From an uncultured Collinsella sp. (lineage in GTDB: Bacteria > Actinomycetota > Coriobacteriia > Coriobacteriales > Coriobacteriaceae): DNA of 64,000 bases. Below are positions 33,760 through 43,396 of this stretch, one piece after another. Position 1 is the stretch's first letter, and every line of letters starts with the position of its first letter. The translations under genes were made by a program, and so were the position numbers. The DNA lies in contig CABUIE010000003.1 of NCBI GenBank assembly GCA_902491565.1, positions 104,255 through 168,254 of the forward strand. Reading direction: 5' to 3'. The notes below the pieces were generated by a model. The model searched no databases. It saw only the letters and a program-made list of their open reading frames with translations, and was not told the DNA's origin.

Positions 33760-34902
33760 GTGGTTAAGGCACTCAAGATTGAGATATTCCTGCTATGCAT
33801 GATTGTTCTTATCGGGCTTGCCGCGCGAAGTCGTCGCTCCTTGTTCTCGAGCACCCTGCAGCTATTGTTTAGCATGCTTGGCTACACCTCTGCCGCGTAC
33901 ATATTATTCGATATGATCTGGACGCTTTCGGATGGTGCGGACGGCACGTTGGGTATTGCTGCCAACTGGATTTCCAACGCGGTTTCGTTTTCGCTCTTTG
34001 CCATCGCGTGTCTCATTTGGTTTATCTATTCCGAGACGATGCAGGGCTCTCGCCTTGTGACCTCGCGCTATAGGGTGGTGCTTGTAACGTTGCCTACGGC
34101 TCTGGTGGTCGTGCTGGCTTTTACCAGTTACTGGACGCACGCCTTGTTCTATATCGATTCGCAGGGCGTGTATCGTCGCGGCTTTGCCTATATGATCCAG
34201 CCCATTGTCAGCTACTGTTACGTTATACATACGTCCCTGCATGCGTTTGTGCAATCTCGTAGGGTCGAGAGCCTGCAGACGAAGGCTATCTATCGAACCT
34301 TGGCATTTTTCGCCATTCCGGCCCTGGTGGGCGGTACCTTTCAGATCGTATACTCGGTGCCTGGCCTTTGTGTCGGCATAATGATTAGCATGTTGCTGCT
34401 CTATATCATCTGCCAGGAGCAACTGATCTCGACTGACCCGTTGACTGGACTCAACAACCGCAACCGTTTTGAGACCTATATGCTGTCGCTCTTTTCAAAT
34501 GTGGATCAGGCCGAAGATGTATATCTGCTTATGATGGACGCTGACGGCTTTAAGCAGATTAACGATCGCTATGGACATGTGGAGGGCGACCATGCTCTTC
34601 AGGTTGTTGCGACGGCGCTCAAGGATGTCTGCTCGGCGTCTGGTGGCTTTATCGCGCGTTATGGTGGCGATGAGTTCGTGGTGCTCCAAAAGGCAGCGGC
34701 GGAACAGGATATCATGCATCTGTGCGCGACAATCAACGACGAGCTCGCGCATGCCGAGGTGCCGTATGCATTGCGGATGTCCATCGGTTGCGCGCGGGTC
34801 GGCGATAGTGTTGATACCTGGCAAGACTTACTTCGCGCTGCCGATGCGGAGCTCTATCGCGTCAAGGCCGAGAAAAAGAAAGCCGGCATCCAGATACGCT
34901 AG
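33760..34902 (+). CDS. Membrane-bound diguanylate cyclase (GGDEF)
   Basis: The 380-aa protein has about seven N-terminal hydrophobic helices (7TM-like sensor) and a C-terminal GGDEF domain: DPLTGLNNRNRF, LLMMDADGFKQINDRYGH and the active-site ARYGGDEFVVLQ. An intact GGDEF implies synthesis of cyclic di-GMP from GTP. The RxxD inhibitory site normally five residues before the motif is absent. I chose the GTG at 33760 (VVKALKIEI) because AGGGA precedes it; the TTG at 33742 has no ribosome site. The ligand sensed by the membrane part is unknown. Confidence 0.87.
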   Translation: MVKALKIEIFLLCMIVLIGLAARSRRSLFSSTLQLLFSMLGYTSAAYILFDMIWTLSDGADGTLGIAANWISNAVSFSLFAIACLIWFIYSETMQGSRLVTSRYRVVLVTLPTALVVVLAFTSYWTHALFYIDSQGVYRRGFAYMIQPIVSYCYVIHTSLHAFVQSRRVESLQTKAIYRTLAFFAIPALVGGTFQIVYSVPGLCVGIMISMLLLYIICQEQLISTDPLTGLNNRNRFETYMLSLFSNVDQAEDVYLLMMDADGFKQINDRYGHVEGDHALQVVATALKDVCSASGGFIARYGGDEFVVLQKAAAEQDIMHLCATINDELAHAEVPYALRMSIGCARVGDSVDTWQDLLRAADAELYRVKAEKKKAGIQIR

Positions 34903-35001
34903 GAAAAGGGTCGCACGCTTGCGTGCGTGGCGGCCCTCAGCTCATCGATGTATTCCATTAAGCTAAAGTGTGCAAACGCCCTCCCTAAAAAGGTGAGCTC
35001 G

Positions 35002-35937
35002 CTAGGCTTTTTTGGGTTTGTTGACGATGATGATGCCGCCGCAGACCAACAACAGGGCAACGATGACGGTAACGGGGCTCGTGCCAGCGCCCTCGCCGAG
35101 CAGCAGTGCGCTCAACAGCACGCCAAAGACTGGGTTCATAAAGCCAAAGACCGACACGCGGCTGACGGGGTTGACGGCGAGCAGGCGGGACCACAGCGAG
35201 TACGCGACGGCGGAGATAAGCGCCATGTAGATGATGAGCGCGATGGCGGGGGCGACTTCGGTGGGGGACAATGTGCCGCCCATCAAAAAGCCGATGGCGG
35301 TGAGGACCAGGCCGCCGACTAAAAACTGCCAGCCGGCAAGCAAAACACCGTCGTGCTTGCGCGAGAAGATGCCGATCAGGCAGGTCGAAAGAGCGCCTGC
35401 AACAGTGGAAGCCAAGATAAAGCCCTCGCCGTCGAGCGTAAAGCCAAAGGTGCCGTCCGCGCCCGAAAGGTTGACGAGCGCGACGCCGGCAAAGCCCAGC
35501 GCACAGCCAAGCACCTTGGCCGTATTGAGCTTCTCGGTGTGAAATGCCAGGGCGGCAAAGAGGATTGCGAGGAAGTTGGCGCTGGCCTCGATGATGGAGC
35601 TCGACATGGCGCTGGCGCGCGAGAGGCCCAGATAGAAAAAGAAGTACTGGCCGATGGTCTGGAAGAGCGACAAGATGCAGATGGGCTTGATATCGCGCGT
35701 TTGCGGAACGAGCGGTCGGCGCTGGGCCACGCTCATTCCAACAATGACCAGCATGCCGGCAAGCGTGAAGCGCAAGCCCGCAAAGAGCAGCTGCGAGGCG
35801 CTATCGTGCGCTGGGATACCAAAGAGTGCGTAACCGATCTTGATACAGGGAAAGGCCGATCCCCAGAGTGCACAGCAGACGAGGCAGCCCAGGATGAGTC
35901 CGGGCAGGGTGGCGAGATACGGCTTGCGGCTTTCCAT
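35002..35937 (-). CDS. EamA (DMT) family transporter
   Basis: The 311-aa protein has ten predicted helices in two EamA repeats, with CCALWGSAFPCIKIGYALF at the first helix, LSRASAMSSSIIEASANFLA at the end of the first repeat and the second-repeat PVSRVSVFGFMNPVFGVLLS. EamA proteins export amino acids, metabolites or nucleotide sugars. I chose ATG 35937 after AGGAAGG rather than the longer open frame. It lies about 100 bp after purL, separated by a terminator. Confidence 0.87.
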   Translation of the reverse strand: MESRKPYLATLPGLILGCLVCCALWGSAFPCIKIGYALFGIPAHDSASQLLFAGLRFTLAGMLVIVGMSVAQRRPLVPQTRDIKPICILSLFQTIGQYFFFYLGLSRASAMSSSIIEASANFLAILFAALAFHTEKLNTAKVLGCALGFAGVALVNLSGADGTFGFTLDGEGFILASTVAGALSTCLIGIFSRKHDGVLLAGWQFLVGGLVLTAIGFLMGGTLSPTEVAPAIALIIYMALISAVAYSLWSRLLAVNPVSRVSVFGFMNPVFGVLLSALLLGEGAGTSPVTVIVALLLVCGGIIIVNKPKKA

Positions 35938-35962
35938 GATGTCCTTCCTACATGCGCGAAGC

Positions 35963-35999
35963 AAAAAAGAACCCGCCACCGGATGTGCCGGTGGCGGGT
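35963..35999 (-). terminator. Rho-independent terminator after purL
   Basis: A 12-bp perfect stem (ACCCGCCACCGG at 35971-35982 with its complement at 35988-35999) is followed on the minus strand by TTCTTTTTTGC. Confidence 0.88.
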
Positions 36000-36036
36000 G
36001 TTGTTACCCGAAGGGATTGTACCCGATGGGAAAGGT

Positions 36037-39000
36037 TTAAGCGAAGTAGGCCACGCCGCTCTCAAAGATCGGCATGAACTTATCGCCGGGGACATGCTCG
36101 GGCACGTTGCGGTACAGGTTGTCGCCGCGACGCTCGGCATGGCCCATCTTGCCCAGGACACGGCCGTCGGGGCTCGTGATGCCCTCGATGGCGAGTGCGG
36201 AGCCGTTGGGATTGACGGAAAGGTCCATGCTGGGCTTGCCGTTCTCGCCCACGTACTGCGTGGCGACCTGGCCGTTGGCGATCAGCTGGGCGAGCACTTC
36301 GTCATTGGCGACAAAGCGGCCCTCGCCGTGGCTGATGGCGACGGTATAGGGGTCGTCCAGGCTGCACTGCGACAGCCACGGGGACAAGTTGGACGAGATG
36401 CGGGTGCGCACCAGACGGCTCTGGTGGCGACCGATGGTGTTGAACGTCAACGTGGGCGCATCGGGCGTGGCGTCGACGATGTCGCCGTAGGGCACCAGGC
36501 CGAGCTTGATCAGGGCCTGGAAGCCGTTGCAGATGCCCAGCATCAGGCCATCGCGGGCCTTGAGCAGGTCGCGGACTGCCTCGGTGACCTCGGGAGCGCG
36601 GAAGAACGCCGTGATGAACTTGGCAGAGCCGTCGGGCTCGTCGCCGCCCGAGAAGCCGCCGGGGATCATAACGATCTGGCTTGCACGGATGCGGCGGGCA
36701 AGCTCGTGGGTGCTCTCGGCGACGGCCTCGGGCGTGAGGTTGTTGATCACGAAGGTGTCGGCCTCGGCACCGGCGGCACGGAAGGCGCGGGCGCTGTCGT
36801 ACTCGCAGTTGTTGCCGGGGAACACGGGGATGATCACGCGCGGGCGGGCGATCTTGGCGCCGCCGTACACGTGGATATCCTTGGCGCGGAAGTCGATGGT
36901 CTCGACCTCGGGGGTCTCGCCGGCGCTGCGGTAGGCGAAGACGCCCTCGATGCCGCTCTCCCAGGCCTCCTGGAGCTCGGCGAGCTCGATGACCTCGGAG
37001 CCGGTGTCGATGACATAGCCCTCGACGGTGGTGCCCAGGGGCTCGACGACAACGCCGTCGGCGACCTCGGGTAGCTCGGCATCCTCGGCGAGCTCGACGA
37101 TAAAGCTGCCGTAGAGCGGGGTGAAGAGGCTCTCCACGTCTACATCCTCGGCAAGCTCGATACCGATCTGGTTACCGACGCACATCTTAAAGAGGCTCTC
37201 GGCGCCGCAGCCGTAGCCGGGCGTGGAGATGGCCAGGGCGTTGCCGTTGGCGGTGAGCGCCTCGACGGCGTCAAGCGCGGCGAGCAGCTGCTGGGCGTCG
37301 GGACGGTAGTCCTCACCATAGGTAGCGGGGGCGATGCGGACGACGCGGTGCGTGAGGCCCTTGAACTCGGGCGAGACGGCGCGGGCGGCCTTGCCCACGG
37401 CGACGGAGAAGCTGATCAGGGTCGGCGGAACGTTGAGCTCGCCGGTCTCGTCCTCAAACGAACCGCTCATGGAGTCCTTGCCGCCGATGGCGCCGGCACC
37501 CAGGTCGACTTGGGCCATGAGGGCACCCAGGACGGCTGCCGTGGGCTTGCCCCAGCGCTCGGCCTCGGTGCGCAGACGCTCGAAGTACTCCTGGAAGGAG
37601 AGATAGGCGCGCTTGTGCTCAAAGCCGGCAGCCACGAGCTTGGCGATGGACTCGACCACGGACAGGTAGGCGCCCGCAAACTGGTCGGCCTCCATCAGAT
37701 AGGGGTTGAAGCCCCATGCCATGGCGCTCGCCGTGGTGGTCTCGCCGTCCACGGGGAACTTGGCGACCATGGCCGAGCTCGGGGTGAGCTGCGTCTTGCC
37801 GCCAAAGGGCATGAGCACGGTTGCGGCACCGATGGTGGAGTCGAAGCGCTCGGAAAGGCCCTTGTTGGAAGCGACGTTGAGGTCGGTGACGAGCGAGGTC
37901 ATGCGCTCGGCAAGCGTGGTGCCGGCCCAGCTGGGCTGCCACACGCTACGGGCGCACACGTGGGCGACCTGGTGCTTGGGTGCACCGTTGGAGTTGAGGA
38001 ACTCGCGGGACAGGTCGACGATGGCGGCGCCGTTCCAGGCCATGCGCATGCGCGGCTCGGCGGTAACCTCGGCGATAACGGTCGCCTCGAGGTTCTCCTC
38101 GGCGGCGTAGCCCATGAACTCCTCGACGTCACCGTCGGCGACGGCGCAGGCCATGCGCTCCTGGGACTCAGAGATAGCGAGCTCGGTGCCGTCCAGGCCG
38201 TCGTACTTCTTGGTCACGGTGTCCAGGTCGACATACAGGCCGTCGGCAAGCTCGCCCACAGCGACCGAGACGCCGCCGGCGCCAAAGTCGTTGCAGCGCT
38301 TGATCAGACGGCAGGCGTCGCCGCGGCGGAACAGACGCTGCAGTTTGCGCTCGACCGGGGCGTTGCCCTTCTGGACTTCGGCGCCCGAGGTCTCGATGGA
38401 CTCGGTGTTCTGAGTCTTGGAGGAGCCGGTGGCGCCGCCGATGCCGTCACGACCGGTGCGGCCGCCCAAAAGGATGATCTTGTCGGTGGGGGCGGGGCAC
38501 TCGCGACGCACGTGGTTTGCCGGGGTAGCGCCCACGACGGCGCCGACCTCCATGCGCTTGGCCACGTAACCGGGGTGATAGAGTTCGTTGACCTGACCGG
38601 TGGCAAGGCCGATCTGGTTGCCGTAGCTGGAGTAGCCGGCGGCGGCAGTGGTCACGAGCTTGCGCTGCGGCAGCTTGCCCTCGAGCGTCTCGGAAACCGG
38701 GACGGTGGGGTCGCCGGCGCCGGTGACGCGCATGGCCTGGTACACATAGCTGCGGCCCGAGAGTGGGTCGCGGATGGCGCCGCCCACGCAGGTGGCGGCA
38801 CCGCCGAAGGGCTCGATCTCGGTCGGGTGGTTATGGGTCTCGTTCTTAAAGAGGAACAGCCAGTCCTGGTCCTCGCCATCGACATCGACCTTCACCTTGA
38901 CGGTGCAGGCGTTAATCTCCTCGGACTCGTCAACATCGGTCATGACGCCGGTCTTCTTAAGGTACTTAGCGCCGATGGTGCCCATGTCCATGAGGCAGAC

Positions 39001-39783
39001 GGGCTTGGCGTCGCGACCGAGCTCATGGCGCATCTCCATGTAGCGGTCGAAGGCCTGCTGCACCACGGCGTCGTCGATCGTCACGTCGTCCAGGACGGTG
39101 CCGAAAGTGGTGTGGCGGCAGTGGTCGGACCAATAGGTGTCGATTACGCGGATCTCGGTGATGGTGGGGTCGCGGTCCTCATCGCGGAAGTACTGCTGGC
39201 AGAAGGCGATGTCTGCCTCGTCCATGGCAAGGCCGCGATCGGCGATAAAGGCGGCAAGGCCGGCCTCGTCGAGCTTGCGGAAGCCGTCGAGCACCTCGAC
39301 GGGCTGGGGCTCGGGAGTCTCCATGTACAGCGTCTCGGGCAGGTCGAGCGAGGCGATGCGGGCCTCGACGGGATTCACCACGTAGTGCTTGATGGCCTCG
39401 ATGGCGGCCTCGTCCAGAGCGCCCGAGATCATATAGACCTTGGCGGAGCGCACGGCGGGGCGCTCACCTTGGCTGATGAGCTGCACGCACTCGCTGGCGG
39501 AGTCGGCGCGCTGGTCAAACTGGCCAGGCAGGAACTCGACGGCAAAGACGGCGCCATCGCTTGCGGGGAGTTCGTCGTAGGTCACATCGACCTGGGGCTC
39601 GCTAAAGACGGTCGGCACGCAGGAGCGGAAAAGCTCCTCGTCGATGCCCTCGACGTCGTAGCGGTTGATGATCCTCAGGGCCTCGATGCCCTTGATGCCG
39701 AGAATTTCGGTCAGCTCGCCCTTGAGCTGCTGAGCCTCGACGTCGAACCCGGGTTTCTTCTCCACGTAGATACGAGAGACCAT
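36037..39783 (-). CDS. purL: Phosphoribosylformylglycinamidine synthase, single-chain
   Basis: The 1248-aa protein is the large form of FGAM synthase that joins PurL and PurQ parts. It has the N-terminal catalytic region (IDTYWSDHCRHTTF, KNETHNHPTEIEPFGG), a second half with VHLS/AIR synthase-like folds, and a C-terminal glutaminase with PGNNCEYDSARAFRAAG, MIPGGFSGGDEPDG and the nucleophile Cys in LGICNGFQALIK. It converts FGAR, glutamine and ATP to FGAM in step 4 of purine synthesis. It is transcribed alone; the start follows AGGAAGG. Confidence 0.97.
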   Translation of the reverse strand: MVSRIYVEKKPGFDVEAQQLKGELTEILGIKGIEALRIINRYDVEGIDEELFRSCVPTVFSEPQVDVTYDELPASDGAVFAVEFLPGQFDQRADSASECVQLISQGERPAVRSAKVYMISGALDEAAIEAIKHYVVNPVEARIASLDLPETLYMETPEPQPVEVLDGFRKLDEAGLAAFIADRGLAMDEADIAFCQQYFRDEDRDPTITEIRVIDTYWSDHCRHTTFGTVLDDVTIDDAVVQQAFDRYMEMRHELGRDAKPVCLMDMGTIGAKYLKKTGVMTDVDESEEINACTVKVKVDVDGEDQDWLFLFKNETHNHPTEIEPFGGAATCVGGAIRDPLSGRSYVYQAMRVTGAGDPTVPVSETLEGKLPQRKLVTTAAAGYSSYGNQIGLATGQVNELYHPGYVAKRMEVGAVVGATPANHVRRECPAPTDKIILLGGRTGRDGIGGATGSSKTQNTESIETSGAEVQKGNAPVERKLQRLFRRGDACRLIKRCNDFGAGGVSVAVGELADGLYVDLDTVTKKYDGLDGTELAISESQERMACAVADGDVEEFMGYAAEENLEATVIAEVTAEPRMRMAWNGAAIVDLSREFLNSNGAPKHQVAHVCARSVWQPSWAGTTLAERMTSLVTDLNVASNKGLSERFDSTIGAATVLMPFGGKTQLTPSSAMVAKFPVDGETTTASAMAWGFNPYLMEADQFAGAYLSVVESIAKLVAAGFEHKRAYLSFQEYFERLRTEAERWGKPTAAVLGALMAQVDLGAGAIGGKDSMSGSFEDETGELNVPPTLISFSVAVGKAARAVSPEFKGLTHRVVRIAPATYGEDYRPDAQQLLAALDAVEALTANGNALAISTPGYGCGAESLFKMCVGNQIGIELAEDVDVESLFTPLYGSFIVELAEDAELPEVADGVVVEPLGTTVEGYVIDTGSEVIELAELQEAWESGIEGVFAYRSAGETPEVETIDFRAKDIHVYGGAKIARPRVIIPVFPGNNCEYDSARAFRAAGAEADTFVINNLTPEAVAESTHELARRIRASQIVMIPGGFSGGDEPDGSAKFITAFFRAPEVTEAVRDLLKARDGLMLGICNGFQALIKLGLVPYGDIVDATPDAPTLTFNTIGRHQSRLVRTRISSNLSPWLSQCSLDDPYTVAISHGEGRFVANDEVLAQLIANGQVATQYVGENGKPSMDLSVNPNGSALAIEGITSPDGRVLGKMGHAERRGDNLYRNVPEHVPGDKFMPIFESGVAYFA

Positions 39784-39967
39784 TGGTTCCTGCCTTCCTG
39801 ATCGGTTGGGCGTACGGTACGGTATGCGGCAGCGGTCGGTTTACGGGGCAAGCCTCGCGGTCGCCTTGAGCCACATGTTTGTAAACCTCACTATGATACG
39901 ACAGCTCGCGGCGCGTTGAGGACGGCGAGGGTGCTACAGTGAAGCGCAAACAAGAGAAAGGCATCAC

Positions 39968-41530
39968 ATGGCATTCGTTTCGCTCGCCATCATCGCACTC
40001 GTGGCCTTTGCGAGTCCTTTTATCGCCTCGGCGATTCCCGGAAAACCCGTTCCCGAGACGGTCTTTTTGCTCGTGCTCGGCGCGGTGCTGGGACCCCATA
40101 TGCTCGGCGTCATCCATGTAGATGCCGAGGTCTCGCTTGTGTCCGAGCTGGGCCTGGCCTTCTTGTTCCTGCTTGCCGGCTTTGAGATCGACCCCAAGAG
40201 CATCACGGGCGTCGAGGGGCGCTACGGCTTGGCGACGTGGGTCGTCACGTTTGGTATCGCCTGGCTTGCCGTACGCTTTACCCCGTGGTTCTCGGTCAGT
40301 CATTTCGACGGTATCGCCGTGACGCTTGCCCTCACTTCGACGGCGCTTGGTACGCTCGTGCCCATCATGCGTGAGCGCTCGCTCACCGGCACGCGCGTGG
40401 GCGACTCGATTCTCGCGTATGGCACCTGGGGTGAGCTCGGCCCTGTGCTTGCCATGTCGGTGCTGCTGTCTGCCCGCACCGGCATCCAAACGCTTGTAAT
40501 CCTTGGCTTGTTTGCGGTGGTCTGCGTGTTGCTGGCCGTGGTCCCAAGTCGCTCCAAGCGCGTCGGCAGCCGCTTCTTTGCGTTTGTCGAGGAACGCGCC
40601 GATACCACGTCGCAGACCTTCGTGCGCCTGACGGTGCTCATCCTGGTCACGCTCGTGGCGTTCTCGGCTGTCTTTGATCTCGACATCGTGTTGGGTTCTT
40701 TTGCCGCCGGCTTTGTCTTGCGCTACATCATCCCCGAGGGCAACCATACGCTCGAGACCAAGCTCGATGGCCTGGCCTACGGCTTTTTGATTCCGGTATT
40801 CTTTACCGTATCGGGCGCAAAGATCGATCTGACGGCCGTGGCGTCGCGCCCGGGTCTGCTCGTGGGCTTTATCGTGGCGTTGTTGATTATTCGTGCCGTG
40901 CCCATTCTTATTTCCATGAGCATTTGTCCTGCGACGCGCGATGTGTCGGCGTATGGCCGCATTACCGTGGCCCTGTACTGCACCACGGCCCTGCCGATCA
41001 TCGTTGCCGTTACGAGCGTTGCCGTCAACGCGGGCGCGCTGTCGCAAGATATTGCGTCGGTCATGGTTGCCGCCGGTGCCATCACGGTGTTCTTGATGCC
41101 GTTGCTCGCGCAGCTCTTCTACCGCGTGGTCGACGCCGCGCCGGTCGCCGCCGTGGCAGAAGTTGCCGAGCATCCATCCGATGCGCTCGACATCCTGCGC
41201 GCCCATCACGATTTGGCGAGCCTGCTCGCACGTGAGCACGAGCTGCTGACTTCGCATGGCCATGGTCGCGTATTCGAGGGCTTGCCTACGCTCGATACGA
41301 TTGCCGAGCGTCTTTCCGCCGAGGCGGCGAGCGGCCACATCGATGCCCGCATCGTGGACGCGGCGCATCTTCTTGCCGATAAGACCTATGGTGATGAGGT
41401 CGACCCGTCCGAGCTGACCCCGCGCGAGCGTCGCCGCCTGGAGCGCGCCAAGCTCGCCGTGCGCGAATACCGCCGCCGCATGCTGGAGCTCTATGCAAGA
41501 GAAGAAGCCGAGGACGACGACGGCAAGTAG
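39968..41530 (+). CDS. CPA2-type cation:proton antiporter
   Basis: The 520-aa protein has about 12 helices with the Kef/NhaP pattern (AIPGKPVPETVFLLVLGAVLG, FLFLLAGFEID, LTSTALGTLVPIM, LGSFAAGFVLR) and a soluble C-terminal tail of some 130 residues rich in charged helices but without an obvious RCK nucleotide-binding fold. It probably exchanges Na+ or K+ for H+. The start follows AGAGAAAGG. A triple-hairpin array and a terminator follow the stop. Confidence 0.87.
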   Translation: MAFVSLAIIALVAFASPFIASAIPGKPVPETVFLLVLGAVLGPHMLGVIHVDAEVSLVSELGLAFLFLLAGFEIDPKSITGVEGRYGLATWVVTFGIAWLAVRFTPWFSVSHFDGIAVTLALTSTALGTLVPIMRERSLTGTRVGDSILAYGTWGELGPVLAMSVLLSARTGIQTLVILGLFAVVCVLLAVVPSRSKRVGSRFFAFVEERADTTSQTFVRLTVLILVTLVAFSAVFDLDIVLGSFAAGFVLRYIIPEGNHTLETKLDGLAYGFLIPVFFTVSGAKIDLTAVASRPGLLVGFIVALLIIRAVPILISMSICPATRDVSAYGRITVALYCTTALPIIVAVTSVAVNAGALSQDIASVMVAAGAITVFLMPLLAQLFYRVVDAAPVAAVAEVAEHPSDALDILRAHHDLASLLAREHELLTSHGHGRVFEGLPTLDTIAERLSAEAASGHIDARIVDAAHLLADKTYGDEVDPSELTPRERRRLERAKLAVREYRRRMLELYAREEAEDDDGK

Positions 41531-41540
41531 CCGACACCGC

Positions 41541-41714
41541 CGCGGAAAATGCATCCCGGAATTGGCGTCCAGAGTGGGATGCGCTTTCCGCGAGAAGCCC
41601 GTTGCGGAAAGCGTGTCCCAGAATGCGCGCCCAGAATGGGACATAGTTTCCGAAAGAAGGCCCTGAGGGAAGCTTCGCCCCGTTCTGAGCTGAAATACCG
41701 GGACGCAGCTTCCC
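41541..41714. repeat. Tandem array of three related imperfect hairpins
   Basis: Unit 1: 41541-41557 with 41576-41592 (CGCGGAAA...GCATCCC). Unit 2: 41605-41619 with 41638-41652 (CGGAAAGCGTGTCCC). Unit 3: 41667-41682 with 41699-41714 (GGGAAGCTTCGCCCCG). Each has 15-17-bp arms with two or three mismatches and about a 16-18-base loop, so the three are diverged copies of one hairpin. All carry a GGAA..(G/A)TCCC-like core seen in other hairpins of the window. Confidence 0.6.
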
Positions 41715-41727
41715 CTGCAAGCAGAAC

Positions 41728-41768
41728 AAGGCGCGCTGCCTGCGGTTGATGCAGACAGCGCGCCTTTT
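41728..41768. terminator. Terminator between the antiporter and homoserine dehydrogenase genes
   Basis: The arms AAGGCGCGCTGCCTGC (41728-41743) and GCAGACAGCGCGCCTT (41751-41766) pair with one mismatch; TTTT lies at the plus-strand end and an A-rich stretch precedes it, so it could serve both convergent genes. Confidence 0.75.
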
Positions 41769-41801
41769 GCGTTGGGCCTCATTGAGGTTCGAAGTAGTGG
41801 A

Positions 41802-43145
41802 CTAGTTGGCCATGACGCCTTCGGTCCAGGCCTCAACGTCCTCGATGCGCAGGACGTTGGCGACCTCGGCTACGCAGTCGACGCTGGCAAGCTCGGCGGT
41901 GGCAGCCTGGACGTCCTTCTCGAGCGCGCGGTGCGTCAGGAAGATGACCGAGCAAGTATCGCTGGCGCCCGACTTGCCGTCCTCGACCTGGTTGATGAGC
42001 GAGATCGAGATGTTGTGCTTGGCAAAGATGTCGACCGTCTCGGACAGGGCACCCACGCGGTCGGCGACCTTCAGGCGCACATAGTACTTGGTCTGGAGCT
42101 CGTCCATGGGCTTAAAGGCGAGGTTGTGACCATAGGGCTCAATCTCGGGCAGCGGAGCCACGCCGCGGCTGATCTGCTCGGAGAGCGACAGGATGTCGCC
42201 CACGACGGCGCTCGCGGTGGGGAAGGAGCCTGCGCCGGCACCGTAGAACATGGTCTCGCCCACGGCGTCGCCTACCACGTAGACAGCGTTCATGGCGCCG
42301 GTGACCTTGGCAAGCATGTGGTCGGCGGGGATCAGCGTGGGATGCACACGGACGTCGACGCCGGCGTCGGTATTGCGGGCGATGCCGAGCAGCTTAATGG
42401 TGTAGCCGAGCTCGCGGGCCTGGGCGATGTCCTCGGCGCCGATGGTACGGATACCCTGCTGGTAAACATCGTCGGTGGTAACGCGGGTGCCAAAGCCGAT
42501 GGAGGCGAGGATGGCCGTCTTGCTGGCGGCGTCGAAGCCGTCGACGTCGGCGGACGGGTCGGCCTCGGCATAGCCCTTTGCCTGGGCGTCGGCGAGCACG
42601 TCAGCGTAATCGGCGCCCTCGGCGTCCATGCGCGACAGGATGTAGTTGGTGGTGCCGTTGAGAATGCCAGCGATGGTCAGGATCTTGTTGCCCACCAGGT
42701 CGTGCTCGAGCGTGCTGACAATGGGGATGCCACCGCCGCAGCTGGCCTCGCACTTAATCTGCACGCCGCACGCGCGCGCCTTCTCGGCGAGCGTCTCGAC
42801 ATGACGGCCCAGCAGGGCCTTGTTGGCAGAGACGACGTGCTTGCCGTTCTCAAAGGCAGTGGTGAAGATCTCGGTTGCGGGATGTTCGCCGCCGATGAGC
42901 TCGACGACGATGTCGACGGCGGGGTCGGTGACGACGTCGTGCCAGTCACTCGTAAAGGCCTCGCGCTCAATGCCTGCCGCCTCGGCCTGCTCCCAAGCAA
43001 GCGCGCAGGCGCGGGTCAGCTTAAGGTCGATGCCGTAGGCTGCCAGGTACTCATCGTGGTGGCTCTTGATCAGACGGGCCACGCCGCCGCCGACGGTTCC
43101 CAGACCGATGAGGCCGACGTTCACGGTGCGCAGGGGTTCGCTCAT
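41802..43145 (-). CDS. hom: Homoserine dehydrogenase with C-terminal ACT domain
   Basis: The 447-aa protein has an N-terminal NAD(P)-binding fold (VGLIGLGTVGGGVARLI), the catalytic region GGGIPIVSTLEHDLVGNKI and ILNGTTNYILSRM, then DGFDAASKTAILASIGF, and an ACT domain near the end (YYVRLKVADRVGALSE). It reduces aspartate semialdehyde to homoserine on the route to threonine and methionine; the ACT domain suggests threonine feedback. The start follows GAAGGAG. No thrB or thrC gene is adjacent. Confidence 0.95.
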   Translation of the reverse strand: MSEPLRTVNVGLIGLGTVGGGVARLIKSHHDEYLAAYGIDLKLTRACALAWEQAEAAGIEREAFTSDWHDVVTDPAVDIVVELIGGEHPATEIFTTAFENGKHVVSANKALLGRHVETLAEKARACGVQIKCEASCGGGIPIVSTLEHDLVGNKILTIAGILNGTTNYILSRMDAEGADYADVLADAQAKGYAEADPSADVDGFDAASKTAILASIGFGTRVTTDDVYQQGIRTIGAEDIAQARELGYTIKLLGIARNTDAGVDVRVHPTLIPADHMLAKVTGAMNAVYVVGDAVGETMFYGAGAGSFPTASAVVGDILSLSEQISRGVAPLPEIEPYGHNLAFKPMDELQTKYYVRLKVADRVGALSETVDIFAKHNISISLINQVEDGKSGASDTCSVIFLTHRALEKDVQAATAELASVDCVAEVANVLRIEDVEAWTEGVMAN

Positions 43146-43396
43146 AGATAGCTCCTTCGTGCATCTTATGGATGGATTAACCGCTTAAAGGTTGAGTGCA
43201 TTCTAACGTGAACCGAGGGCGCGTGCTCGCCAGGCAACAGGAGTCGCACAAAACGGCACCCCCGAAACGCTGCGGAAACATTGGAAACATGCTCGCTACA
43301 AACGGAACTCCGTAACAAACTGTCAACGTTTACGCCATAAGGTTTGCCCCGTACCGCAAGACGGCCGCACTGCGGCCAGCGAAAAAGGGGGACACC

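Noticed and set aside
37348..39801. 817-codon open frame on the plus strand opposite purL
   Set aside because: It is a shadow of the GC-rich purL coding strand, low in complexity (Gly/Ala/Val/His/Asp) and with no family motif; purL on the other strand is unmistakable.
41541..41714. A CRISPR array
   Set aside because: Units are diverged hairpins of unequal length with no identical direct repeats or unique spacers, and no cas genes are in the window.
39602..41836. 744-codon open frame on the minus strand across the antiporter and the triple-hairpin region
   Set aside because: It is repetitive Arg/His/Gln/Asp-rich sequence that crosses clear non-coding repeats and the antiporter; no ribosome site or domain.
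43146..43396. A riboswitch or T-box before livJ or hom
   Set aside because: The 251-base gap shows only short stems and no T-box or known riboswitch core that I can recognise.
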